Positions 29,401 to 37,572 of a stretch of 64,000 nucleotides of DNA are shown here, one piece after another. A program made the translations under genes and the position numbers. The notes under the pieces are model-generated. The model saw nothing but the letters and a program-made list of their open reading frames with translations, had not been told where the DNA came from and ran no database searches. The stretch comes from Legionella massiliensis (GTDB lineage: Bacteria; Pseudomonadota; Gammaproteobacteria; Legionellales; Legionellaceae): positions 550,157 through 614,156 of the forward strand of contig NZ_CCVW01000002.1 in the NCBI RefSeq assembly GCF_000756815.1, in the 5' to 3' direction. The number at the start of each line of letters is the position of its first letter. Within the stretch, counting starts at the first letter, position 1.

Positions 29401-29476
29401 CCAATAAAAAGAACATAATCAAGAACATAAAGGGGCGATGATGAACGGCATATTCTGAAAGATTCAATTTAGTCAT
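26441..29476 (-). CDS. RND efflux pump, inner-membrane subunit (AcrB-like)
   Basis: A proton-driven exporter of 1011 residues. It has the RND pattern: N-terminal helix (HRPFMFLIMFFLLGMGFFAFMKL), the first periplasmic porter loop, the helix-4 motif ALGLLVDDAIISTE with the proton-relay Asp pair, a second porter loop, and C-terminal helices ending LTLLFIPALYA. The length suits the HAE group. It overlaps the adaptor gene by 4 bp (ATGA), so the two form an operon. No outer-membrane TolC-type partner is adjacent. Substrate unknown. Confidence 0.93.
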   Translation of the reverse strand: MTKLNLSEYAVHHRPFMFLIMFFLLGMGFFAFMKLNRLEDPVFTLPAMTITVTWPGASAQEIQDSALDKIEQAVAELEQFDYTWSYSRQGYGVITVWLKEGYSNRVINDAWYQARKKVNDIRGSLPADLQSISFNDEFSDIYPVIYTLTSQSKDLAQLYQVAKDIKRDIQTIPQVNKIRLYGHPDEKVFVDIPSKKLAALGLNYGQIESSLQTYNQLKPMGQIQTGQDQLFLRLKDKATSVNDIQNITINKGSNFLRLGDFAKIYAGYEEPPSFLIRYKGQPAVALAITNRADSSVLDLGNNLSQRMVYWQKKLADSVQIHKTVNQPEIVSESMWEFERSFIEALAIVMMITFLWLGWRTGVVIAASVPLVLASMAIVMYYANWSLNRVTLGSLIIALGLLVDDAIISTESMMTKIAQGLDKTKAAVFAYSSTAFPMLTGTLVTAAGFIPVGFAHSATGEYAGGIFYVVGCSLVISWFVSVLFTPIIGMSLLDKKYLKHDPQQWPWFRRLINHSLESRYQVIVITSALFIASVLGIFLVKQQFFPPTPRLEVLIDIKLHEGASVEATEKEVHHIERYLDEQPGIRYYSAYIGAGALRFFISLPPVLPNPGYAQFVIMAKDLKSRDELYQNLQALFASSPTYTGIRARVTRLDFGPPVEYPIQFRVIGKDPETLKQLAYQVLNVVEKSPFVRDVQLNWNEQVRVEKLIINQDKAKEAALDNEQIARSLNTIFYGDSATTLRRGEELVDVVVRGGAQERKMSDSVHDTVLFNTQGKALPLSQIAKLDSTMEEPVLWRRNRELTINVVSDLMPGAEGPDAAAKIWPSLQPIIQALPDGYRVEMGGAKEENDRSQQALYAVVPAMIVVTVLILMLQLQSLSDLCMVLLSAPLGIIGIVPALLLLDKPFGFVALIGALSLSGMIMRNTVILVDLIRQNMRDNKSAWDSVVDAAVRRVRPIFLTAFAAAFAMVPLSRSLFWGPMAISIMGGLLASTALTLLFIPALYAAWHKIKREG

Positions 29477-30528
29477 GGCGTTATCATAGTGATATGTATT
29501 TTCGATAAAGGATTAAGCTTCTGCGAACCTGAAGTCACAATAAGCGCCCCATCATTGACTCCAGTTACCAAGGCTTGGTTTAGGTCATATCGTTTAACCC
29601 TCACTGGAATAAAAAACAGACTATCCCCCTTGATTCCCCAAACGCCAATCTGTCCTCTTTGATGCACTAATGCAAAAGCAGGCAGTGAGAGATAATGTGC
29701 TTTGGACATCTTGGTCAGTATTAATTTGGCATTCATACCCTGCCATAGGGGGAAAGATAGTGGTGCTATGTTGTATTTAGCTTGATAGGTTTTAATTTTT
29801 TCCGATGCCCAAGGCATCAGCTCTCTCAAGGTCACAGGATAGACTTTGCCAGGGTGACTCCATAAACTCATTTTTGCAGTCCAGGAGGATAAATTAGAAA
29901 GCAGGGTTTCGGGAATATCAGCCCTCAGCTCCATAACCTTAGGATCATAAAAATCGGCGACACTTTGATTGGCTCTAACATTTCGACCAACTTCCATCTG
30001 CAGATTAATGATCACACCATCAAAAGGCGCCACTAAGCGAGAATAAACAAGGTTATTTTGGGCTTGTATTAATGCTGCTTGGGCTGTCAAAAGGCGTGCA
30101 TGCGCCACATCGAAGCGTGTTCTTTGTCGTTCGCTCTCGGCGATACTCGCAACTCCCTTTGCCTTTAATTGACTCAAGCGAACATCATCAGACTTAGCCT
30201 GATTCGCATCAAACTCTGCAGCCACCACCTGGGATTGGGCATTTTTCACTGCAGTTTGAAAATCAACAGTATCGAGTAAGGCGATTGTATCTCCTTTTTT
30301 TACAGTGAAACCATTCTCAACCAAACGCTCCACCACAAGACCACTCACCCGAAAACTTAAGCTCGTAAGATAGCGAGGGGTAATCTCTGCATTAAATTCA
30401 TGGCGTTCGGCAATGGGAAGATTATGGGCAACAGAGGCATGTACATTTAAAACTGCTGTTTCTTTCTTTTGATGCTCACAAGAAATGAGCAAAACAAAAA
30501 GAAAAAACATTGTGTAAGTTCTGACCAT
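29473..30528 (-). CDS. RND periplasmic adaptor lipoprotein (membrane fusion protein)
   Basis: A 351-residue adaptor linking the RND pump to an outer-membrane channel. The N-terminus MVRTYTMFFLFVLLISCEHQ is a lipoprotein signal with LISC as lipobox, so Cys17 is probably lipidated. A lipoyl half-motif (GLVVERLVENGFTVKKGDTIALLD), an alpha-hairpin at ~85-140 and the second lipoyl half (LVAPFDGVIINLQMEVGRNV) follow in the usual order. GAGGG lies just upstream of the ATG. It is translationally coupled to the pump and 62 bp downstream of the CAR-like gene. Confidence 0.9.
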   Translation of the reverse strand: MVRTYTMFFLFVLLISCEHQKKETAVLNVHASVAHNLPIAERHEFNAEITPRYLTSLSFRVSGLVVERLVENGFTVKKGDTIALLDTVDFQTAVKNAQSQVVAAEFDANQAKSDDVRLSQLKAKGVASIAESERQRTRFDVAHARLLTAQAALIQAQNNLVYSRLVAPFDGVIINLQMEVGRNVRANQSVADFYDPKVMELRADIPETLLSNLSSWTAKMSLWSHPGKVYPVTLRELMPWASEKIKTYQAKYNIAPLSFPLWQGMNAKLILTKMSKAHYLSLPAFALVHQRGQIGVWGIKGDSLFFIPVRVKRYDLNQALVTGVNDGALIVTSGSQKLNPLSKIHITMITP

Positions 30529-30590
30529 GATCCCTCACTGAGAGTTAAGTTCTTGCTTCTGCAAAAATTTTGCCCCTCCTTGATTCTAGC

Positions 30591-33500
30591 TCAAAACTTT
30601 AACTCAGGATAATTTGCTATGATTTCAGTGAGATAAACCCTAATCAATTTCTCATCCACCTGGGGACAATGAAGCTTGCTTTCAGACAGGACTTGTAATG
30701 AATGAGCTGTCTGAACGTGGATTTTTCGCATATCTAACATCTTAGTAATCAATGGTACTTTATTCTTGTCAACACCAAGCAAAATAGGTACATATTGATA
30801 GAGCGCGCATTCAGGATGAGACAAAATCGCTTGAATCCAGTGCCGTTGATCCACAGGCTCTAGCTTAAACCCCTCTTGTTTAAAATACTTCATTAGTTTA
30901 GTCAAATGCACTGGGACAGGATTAACCCAATGATAAAACTGCGAATAATCTCGTTTCATCATGGTGTAAATAGTCGCCCGTGCAACATAATCGACGGGAG
31001 CAATATCAACATAGACATCCAGAGGCACATAGACCCCTAGTTGCAAGGCGGCCACAAGCAAGCAGGTTGTAAAATCATTATGATTATAGCGACCTGTCAT
31101 ACTGTCTCCATACACATTACCTGCACGATGTATATTAATTTGCATACCCCGCGCCATTGCCTCATACACTAGCTGTTCGGCAGCCCATTTACTTTGGACA
31201 TAACCCATGTGCGAAGAAGGTTCAGCCAATACTGGCGCCTCTTCGCCATTGACTGAAGAATCCAAAACTGAATAAGTAGAGATATGTTCAACAGGCTTAT
31301 CTCGTTTATGGCATGCAAAACGGAGGATTTCCTCTGTGCCCAGCACATTGGTAGGCACTAAAGCCTCATAAGGCAAAACAAAGTTCACCAAGGCTCCAGA
31401 ATGCAGCACCACATCAATTTGCTCAGCGAGCTCATCATAACGCTCCTGCGATAAAGCAAAACGAGCCTGGCTCAGATCGCCTGCAACAGGAACAATACGC
31501 TCAGTAAAATACTCTTGCCAAATACCGTATTTTTTACAGTTTTTTCTAATTCGCTTCATTGCATGTTCTGCATTGTCTGCGCGTACAAGACAAAAAACAT
31601 CGGCCTTGGTTTTAGTTAAAAGATAAAACAGCAAATAGGCGCCTAAAAAGCCACTTGCTCCCGTGAGCAAAATATTTTGCAAGTCAATTTGGCTTTGTGG
31701 GGGATTTAAGGGGCGAATCTCTTCGGCAAGCTTAGGCAAGATTATCGGAGCTGCTTCCTCATCCTTTTGATCATGTAAATGTTGAGCAATTTCCCTAATA
31801 TCCTGTTTATACAATTTTTCAATGCTTAAACTAGCCCCTGGAAAGTCAATAAATAACTGGGTGAATAAGACAGAAAACTGCAAGGAATCCATGCCTAAAT
31901 CAGCCAGTGTTTTATCAGGATCAATTTTATTGGCAGGGATCCCAGTGATCTCTGACAAAATGGTTAAGAGCTTAGGTAAAGTAGTAGGATAACCATCACC
32001 AAGAGACATGATATCGGCATCATTTGATGCAACTTGTAACTGAGATAAAAGGCGTTTTTTATTTTCGGCATAGCGCACTTTCATTGTGTTAGTGCGGATA
32101 ATCTCGTCCACAAAATACACTTTATTGATGCGCATATGGAAAGGTAGAGTAGAAGAGCGCTCGTTAATGGCTTCATTAATGAGCTTATTTTCCTCATCGA
32201 TCTCATTGCTTTTCACCACCAGCGCACAGATATGCTCATTTCCCTGCTCAGGCTCTTCCATACCCAACACAATGAGCTCTTTGACATGGGGAATGTCCTT
32301 GTACAAGGACTCCACTAAAGAAGGAGATACTTTTTTACCATTAGATAGCACTATCAACTCTTTGATTCTTCCGGTAATTCTTAAAAATCCCTTATCATCT
32401 AAAAATCCTAAATCGCCGGTATGAAACCACCCCTCCTGGATAGGCCCTTCCCCAGACTCCGCCTTGAAATATCCCTCCATCAAGAGTCCACCTTTAAGGC
32501 AAACTTCTCCCTCACCCTGCTCGTCTGGATTATCGATTCTAATTTCACATAAAGAACCAAATTGTCCAACAGAGCCTGAGCTTGTATGGTTTGGCACCTC
32601 AGAAACACAAGCACCAGATACCTCGGTTAATCCATAGCCTTGGTAGACTGGCGCAATAAAAGCAGAAAAAAAAGCTTCTGTTTCATAAGACAATTTGGCT
32701 CCACCAGCAATAAAACAACGGACCTCGCCACCAAAAACTGATTTTAATTGTTTACTCAATAGCGTATTGATTTTAATGAATTTAAGAAACTTACCCATAG
32801 ACCCATCACTGAAGGCTGAAACCGCAATCTGTTTTTTTAAGCCTGATAAAGATTGAATTTCTTGTTTGATTTTTTGATGGAATAACTCAAGAATTCTGGG
32901 TACTGCAACAACAAGGGTTGGTTTAACTTTATGCATAACCTTAGACAAGCTGAAAAAGTCTAAATGTTTGACCAACGCCATTTCGCAGCTATGAAATAAG
33001 CCTGTCAGTAAGTTAGAAACCAGCGGGTAAACATGGTAAAGCGGCAAGAAGGCTAACATTCGCTCTTCACCAGTTTTCACCAATCCCCACTCATCTGTGA
33101 GATATATTCCAGTCAACAAGGATCTGTGACTTAGACAAACTCCATGAAAATTTCCTGTAGTACCAGAGGTAAATAAGATCAACGCAATATTGGGATCGAT
33201 TTCAGACTGCCTAAAATCTAAGATCTTTTGTGCATAATCAGTATTGATATGGCAAGGCACTGTATTCAAACTTAATATTAGATGCTTTTTGAGCTGATTT
33301 GCAGATAATTTGGCTAATAAGCTGTCTTCCATCATTAAAACACGTGTTTCGAGTTGCTCTAGCATTTGTTCCAATTGCGGCTGGGGCATATCAATATCCA
33401 TTAATACCGCAGTAGCCCGTAGGGAAAACAAAGCAAACAAATGAATGATCGTAGACGGGTCATTACGAGGAAAAAGGACAACCCGCTCACCCTCTTGTAT

Positions 33501-33692
33501 CCCTATTTGACGTAATTGTTCCTGAACCAACATGATTTTATGGTAAAGCTTCTTATAGGTTATTGAATGCCATGCGTGCTCACTGTAATAAGTCAAAGCA
33601 GTATGAGAAGGACGCTGATTAACAACTTGAACAAAATTTCCCCATAAATCATTAACCGAGTGAGAACCAAAAATATCTACTGCTGATGCCAT
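30591..33692 (-). CDS. Carboxylic-acid-reductase-like A-T-R enzyme (NRPS-like)
   Basis: A 1033-residue, three-domain enzyme. Residues ~1-540 are an adenylation domain: ILFTSGTTGNFHGVCLSH, YQGYGLTEVSGA, GWFHTGDLGFLD and GRIKELIVLSNGKKVSP. Residues ~570-640 are a carrier domain with LADLGMDSLQF, where Ser takes phosphopantetheine. Residues ~665-1033 are a thioester reductase with LLTGASGFLGAYLL and SKWAAEQLVYEA. It should activate an acid, load it and release it reductively as an aldehyde or alcohol. ATG at 33692 is chosen because AAGGA lies 7 bp upstream; the GTG at 33716 lacks a site. It is on the same strand as the RND pump. The acid is unknown. Confidence 0.85.
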   Translation of the reverse strand: MASAVDIFGSHSVNDLWGNFVQVVNQRPSHTALTYYSEHAWHSITYKKLYHKIMLVQEQLRQIGIQEGERVVLFPRNDPSTIIHLFALFSLRATAVLMDIDMPQPQLEQMLEQLETRVLMMEDSLLAKLSANQLKKHLILSLNTVPCHINTDYAQKILDFRQSEIDPNIALILFTSGTTGNFHGVCLSHRSLLTGIYLTDEWGLVKTGEERMLAFLPLYHVYPLVSNLLTGLFHSCEMALVKHLDFFSLSKVMHKVKPTLVVAVPRILELFHQKIKQEIQSLSGLKKQIAVSAFSDGSMGKFLKFIKINTLLSKQLKSVFGGEVRCFIAGGAKLSYETEAFFSAFIAPVYQGYGLTEVSGACVSEVPNHTSSGSVGQFGSLCEIRIDNPDEQGEGEVCLKGGLLMEGYFKAESGEGPIQEGWFHTGDLGFLDDKGFLRITGRIKELIVLSNGKKVSPSLVESLYKDIPHVKELIVLGMEEPEQGNEHICALVVKSNEIDEENKLINEAINERSSTLPFHMRINKVYFVDEIIRTNTMKVRYAENKKRLLSQLQVASNDADIMSLGDGYPTTLPKLLTILSEITGIPANKIDPDKTLADLGMDSLQFSVLFTQLFIDFPGASLSIEKLYKQDIREIAQHLHDQKDEEAAPIILPKLAEEIRPLNPPQSQIDLQNILLTGASGFLGAYLLFYLLTKTKADVFCLVRADNAEHAMKRIRKNCKKYGIWQEYFTERIVPVAGDLSQARFALSQERYDELAEQIDVVLHSGALVNFVLPYEALVPTNVLGTEEILRFACHKRDKPVEHISTYSVLDSSVNGEEAPVLAEPSSHMGYVQSKWAAEQLVYEAMARGMQINIHRAGNVYGDSMTGRYNHNDFTTCLLVAALQLGVYVPLDVYVDIAPVDYVARATIYTMMKRDYSQFYHWVNPVPVHLTKLMKYFKQEGFKLEPVDQRHWIQAILSHPECALYQYVPILLGVDKNKVPLITKMLDMRKIHVQTAHSLQVLSESKLHCPQVDEKLIRVYLTEIIANYPELKF

Positions 33693-33857
33693 ACATAAAT
33701 CCTTATAACTTGTCACTGCCTATTTGAGTAACAATAAAACTCGCTTTGATTAAATTTTAGACAATCGCTACTGTGAACGCCAATTTAAATGTTGCTATGT
33801 AGATTCAAATACTCACTTTAGGGTAGAATACTGGTCATTTTGTTATCAGGTTATACC

Positions 33858-34901
33858 ATGTCATTAAAACGTAAAGCTGTCGCGCTTATTTCCGGCGGGC
33901 TAGACTCCATGCTTGCTGTTAAGGTCATCCAGGATCAAGGCATTCATGTAGAAGGAATCAATTTTTATACGGGCTTTTGCCATTCTGGCCATACCTCAGC
34001 TATTCGCAACCGCAAAACGGGCAAGCCGTTGCGCAATGATGCCTTATGGGTCGCTGAGCAACTTGGCATCCAACTTCATATTATTGACATCGTTGAGCCC
34101 TACAAAGAGATCTTACTCAATCCGAAACATGGTTATGGTAAAAATGTAAACCCTTGCCTGGATTGTAAAATATTCATGGTCCAGCAGGCTCATCAATGGA
34201 TGCTGGAAAATGAGTTTGATTTTATTATTACCGGCGAAGTGATTGGCCAACGCCCTAAATCGCAACGTAGCGCCACCATGCCAGTTATCGCCCATGAATC
34301 TGGCGCAGAAGACCGCCTACTGCGTCCCTTATGTGCCAAATTACTACCACCTACCCTGCCAGAGCGAGAAGGTTGGGTCAATCGAGAGGCCTTACATGAT
34401 TTCAAAGGTCGAAATCGCAAACCACAGCTAGGACTCGCAGCCTCCATGGCCATTGATGAATTTGCCCAACCCGCAGGGGGCTGCTGTGTTTTAACCGATG
34501 AAAACTATACTCGTCGCCTACAGGATATGTGGAAGCATCGCGATACACGCGACTATGACATGGAAGATATTATTCTCCTGAAAGCAGGTAGACACTTACG
34601 CCTCATGCCCCATTACAAAATGATCATTGCTCGGGATGAGTCAGAAAGTAATTTTCTGACCGGCTATCGTAAAGAATTCATCCATATGCAAGTGCTTGAG
34701 CATCGTGGTCCAATGATCTTGATTGAGGGTCAGCCCAGAGCAGAAGATCTATTAACCTGCGCTCGTATAGCGGGGCGTTTTTGCTCTGGTCGTGACGAAG
34801 CAGAGATTAAAATTAATTTGCATTATCTTGATGGTCAGTCCGAAATAGTGCAGGTCAAGCCGATGAAGGCTGATGAAATTCAACAAGAATGGTATTTGTG
34901 A
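33858..34901 (+). CDS. PP-loop tRNA-thiolation-like protein (MnmA/ThiI-related)
   Basis: A 347-residue ATP pyrophosphatase-fold protein. The PP-loop ALISGGLDSMLAVKV is at the N-terminus. PCLDCK (around residue 107) and the later GGCCVLTDENYT supply Cys residues that could carry persulfide, as in MnmA and related thiolases. A C-terminal ~110-residue domain (LKAGRHLRLMPHYKMIIARDESES) is of unknown role. ATG at 33858 is preferred to the TTG at 33840. Its stop overlaps the ATG of a TusA-like gene (TGATG), which supports a role in sulfur transfer to RNA or a cofactor. It is not a standard MnmA; the exact substrate is uncertain. Confidence 0.65.
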   Translation: MSLKRKAVALISGGLDSMLAVKVIQDQGIHVEGINFYTGFCHSGHTSAIRNRKTGKPLRNDALWVAEQLGIQLHIIDIVEPYKEILLNPKHGYGKNVNPCLDCKIFMVQQAHQWMLENEFDFIITGEVIGQRPKSQRSATMPVIAHESGAEDRLLRPLCAKLLPPTLPEREGWVNREALHDFKGRNRKPQLGLAASMAIDEFAQPAGGCCVLTDENYTRRLQDMWKHRDTRDYDMEDIILLKAGRHLRLMPHYKMIIARDESESNFLTGYRKEFIHMQVLEHRGPMILIEGQPRAEDLLTCARIAGRFCSGRDEAEIKINLHYLDGQSEIVQVKPMKADEIQQEWYL

Positions 34902-35131
34902 TGCCCCATTATGAACTCGATGCGCGTCGCCTTTTGTGCCCAATGCCGGTCATTAAGACGCAAAATATGACAAAGAAATTACAACACGGTGATACCCTGA
35001 CCGTGATTGCCACTGATCCCGGTACTCAGCATGATTTGCCCTGTTGGTGCAGGATTAATGGCCATCAGGTGATTGAAACAAAAGAGATGGAGGGGGAAAT
35101 CTACATTACCCTGCAACTGGTTAAGGAGTAG
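34901..35131 (+). CDS. TusA/SirA-family sulfur carrier
   Basis: A 76-residue protein with the family signature LDARRLLCPMPVIKTQ, in which the Cys of CPxP accepts persulfide sulfur. A second pair (LPCWCRING) occurs mid-protein, unlike many TusA proteins. The ATG at 34901 overlaps the stop of the PP-loop gene, so the two are translationally coupled and probably form a relay. The CDF gene starts 2 bp after its stop. Confidence 0.85.
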   Translation: MPHYELDARRLLCPMPVIKTQNMTKKLQHGDTLTVIATDPGTQHDLPCWCRINGHQVIETKEMEGEIYITLQLVKE

Positions 35132-35133
35132 GT

Positions 35134-36276
35134 ATGAATCAGCCCGAACGTTATCAACAAGCCAAAAGGATCACCGTCATTGGTGCTCTCATCAACGCCC
35201 TCCTAGGTTGTATCAAGGTTCTTGGTGGCGCTTTCTTTCATTCTCATGCTCTGATAGCTGACGGGGTACACTCTTTTTCTGACTTAATTACCGACTTTAT
35301 GGTGGTCTTTGCTTCAAAATACGGCAGCCAGGATGCGGATGATTCGCACCCCTACGGCCATCAACGCATTGAGACCGCAGCGACCCTGCTCTTGGCAGTT
35401 CTGCTGATTGTCGCTGGGGCAGGTATTGCCTGGGATTCGCTCGATGAATTACTCAGTGGCGCAGTGTCTAAACCAGGTGGTTTAGCCCTTATTATTGCCT
35501 TTCTTTCCATTTTGGCTAACGAAGCTTTATTTCATTACACCCACCATGTGGGTCAACGCATTCAATCGCCCTTGATCATTGCCAATGCCTGGCATCATCG
35601 TTCCGATGCAGCAGCCTCGCTTGTTGTCGCTTTAGGTCTTTTAGGTGCTTTGTTTGGCTTTGTTTATCTCGATGCTATTGCGGCGGTTATCGTTGGTTGT
35701 ATGATCATTAAAATGGGGATGAGCTATGGCTGGAACAGTGTAAAAGAATTGGTCGATACAGCCGTAGAACCCGAGATGCTTAAACAGATTGAGGCGATTA
35801 TTGAGGCAGTCGATGGAGTGCAAAAAATTCATCAGCTTCGCAGTCGCCTTATGGGTGGTGAGGTACTAATCGATGTACATATCCTGGTATCCCCTCTTAT
35901 CTCTGTTTCTGAAGGGCATTATATTGCGCAGCATGTTCATCGCGCGCTTATTAATAAGCTTAGTGCGGTGAAGGATGTCACTGTACATGTTGATCCAGAA
36001 GACGATGAAGTGAGTTGCCCCTCCCTGCATCTACCGAATAGGGATGCTTTAGAAAAGAATTTGATTTTATCTTGGCAAAACGATTTTCCTGAACTCAGTG
36101 ATTGGACGATACACTACCTCGATGGCAAACTAACTATCGATTTGCAATTCAACCCTAAATTTAATGATTGGCAGCAATTCAAGGAAAGACTAAACATCGA
36201 CCTACAACCCAACGACAAAATTTGCCAGGTTCGCTTATTTAGCAATCAAGGAGTTAATAACTATGAAGAAAATTAA
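35134..36276 (+). CDS. Cation diffusion facilitator transporter
   Basis: An inner-membrane metal/proton antiporter of 380 residues. Helix 2 has ALIADGVHSFSDLITD with the metal-binding HxxxD, and helix 5 has NAWHHRSDAAAS with the second HxxxD, both characteristic of the CDF family. The cytoplasmic C-terminal domain (HQLRSRLMGGEVLIDVHILV) is present, followed by ~80 extra residues. It is in an operon with the TusA-like gene upstream (2 bp) and overlaps the next gene by 14 bp. Likely ions are Zn2+, Fe2+ or Mn2+; the sequence does not decide. Confidence 0.92.
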   Translation: MNQPERYQQAKRITVIGALINALLGCIKVLGGAFFHSHALIADGVHSFSDLITDFMVVFASKYGSQDADDSHPYGHQRIETAATLLLAVLLIVAGAGIAWDSLDELLSGAVSKPGGLALIIAFLSILANEALFHYTHHVGQRIQSPLIIANAWHHRSDAAASLVVALGLLGALFGFVYLDAIAAVIVGCMIIKMGMSYGWNSVKELVDTAVEPEMLKQIEAIIEAVDGVQKIHQLRSRLMGGEVLIDVHILVSPLISVSEGHYIAQHVHRALINKLSAVKDVTVHVDPEDDEVSCPSLHLPNRDALEKNLILSWQNDFPELSDWTIHYLDGKLTIDLQFNPKFNDWQQFKERLNIDLQPNDKICQVRLFSNQGVNNYEEN

Positions 36277-37219
36277 CATAGTGGTTCTTGATGCAAAACC
36301 GCTCATTAATAACGACGTCAACCTAGAGCGCTTATATAGCTTGGGTGAGGTAGAGGTTTATGACAGAACAGCTGATGAGCAGGTTATTGAGCGGGCTATA
36401 GACGCTGAGATTGTCTTAGTCAACAAGGTAAGATTAGACGAGCGACATTTTGCTGACTTACCCAAACTCCGTTATATCGGGGAAACTGCAACAGGCGTTG
36501 ATAACATTGATCTTGCTGCCGCCCAAAGATACGACATTACCGTAACTAATGTCCCAAATTACGGAACTGATAGCGTTGCCCAACACGTGATCGCCCTGCT
36601 CTTTAGCCATTGCAATCATATTGAAACCCATAATCAATCAATCCAACGCGGTGAATGGCAGGAACAACCTTATTTTTCTTATTGGCTCAATCCAATCACT
36701 GAATTGTCTGGGCTTAAACTAGGCTTGCTGGGTTACGGAAAGATAGCCCAGAAAGTTGCCCTTATTGCACAATCTCTGGGCATGGAAATTATTGCTCATA
36801 AGCCAAATTCTTTTCAGGATAAGCTTGCGCGCGCCGTTTCCTTAACAGAGCTCTTGCAAGAAAGCGATGTCTTAAGTTTGCACTGTCCTCTTAATCAGGC
36901 AACGAATAAAATAATCAATAGCGACACACTTGCTCAGATGAAGGCATCGAGCATTATAATTAACACGAGCCGTGGCGGCTTAATCGACGAATTTGCACTT
37001 GCTCAGGCGCTAAGCGAGAAAAAACTCACAGCAGCTTATTTAGATGTGCTTACTAAAGAGCCCCCTGATGCAAACAATCCCTTACTAGGCTTGGCGAATT
37101 GTATTCTAACCCCACATATGGCTTGGGCATCAGTCACGGCAAGAAAACGCTTGCTAAATATAGTTTGCGAAAATATTATTCATTTTCTTAATCAGCAGCC
37201 TATTAATGTCGTGAAGTGA
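36263..37219 (+). CDS. D-2-hydroxyacid dehydrogenase (glycerate dehydrogenase-like)
   Basis: An NAD(P)-dependent dehydrogenase of 318 residues. The Rossmann motif is LGLLGYGKIAQKVA. The catalytic Arg lies in INTSRGGLIDE, the Glu in LDVLTKEPP and the His in LTPHMAWAS, giving the complete catalytic triad of the family. It resembles HprA-type hydroxypyruvate/glycerate dehydrogenases. The start overlaps the CDF gene by 14 bp, so it is the last gene of the operon beginning with the PP-loop protein. The substrate is tentative. Confidence 0.88.
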   Translation: MKKINIVVLDAKPLINNDVNLERLYSLGEVEVYDRTADEQVIERAIDAEIVLVNKVRLDERHFADLPKLRYIGETATGVDNIDLAAAQRYDITVTNVPNYGTDSVAQHVIALLFSHCNHIETHNQSIQRGEWQEQPYFSYWLNPITELSGLKLGLLGYGKIAQKVALIAQSLGMEIIAHKPNSFQDKLARAVSLTELLQESDVLSLHCPLNQATNKIINSDTLAQMKASSIIINTSRGGLIDEFALAQALSEKKLTAAYLDVLTKEPPDANNPLLGLANCILTPHMAWASVTARKRLLNIVCENIIHFLNQQPINVVK

Positions 37220-37253
37220 CTGGGCTGTAGTAAACGAACCCATATGGACTATC

Positions 37254-37522
37254 GAATTCCCGCGGCTTGACCGCCGGATCCAACGACGGTGCAAGATGCA
37301 TAGGTATCTACACAAGTGACTGTAATAGACGCACGTCATCCAGAGCGCAGCGAAGGATCTCCGGGATTAGCACAGTGCCTCATTCAGGAGATCCTTCGCT
37401 GCGCTCTGGATGACGTAATGTTGAGACAAGGAGAGGCATTTGTGTAGACTCCTATGGGCTTGACTGCCGGGTCAAACGACGGTGCAAGATACTTAGATCC
37501 CTCGGTCAAGCCGCGGGAATTC
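37254..37522. repeat. Composite repeat: family B elements around a family A element
   Basis: The region opens with GAATTCCCGCGGCTTGACCG and closes with its near-inverse CGGTCAAGCCGCGGGAATTC. A complete 82-bp family A element (37334-37415) lies between. The 16-bp string AACGACGGTGCAAGAT occurs directly repeated at 37282-37297 and 37475-37490, on either side of the A element. It fills most of the gap before the ZIP gene. This looks like an insertion plus partial duplication of a family B element. Confidence 0.8.
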
Positions 37523-37572
37523 GGGATAATCCCCAGATTTTATATGCGATACATTGTAGAGGATAAAGCATT

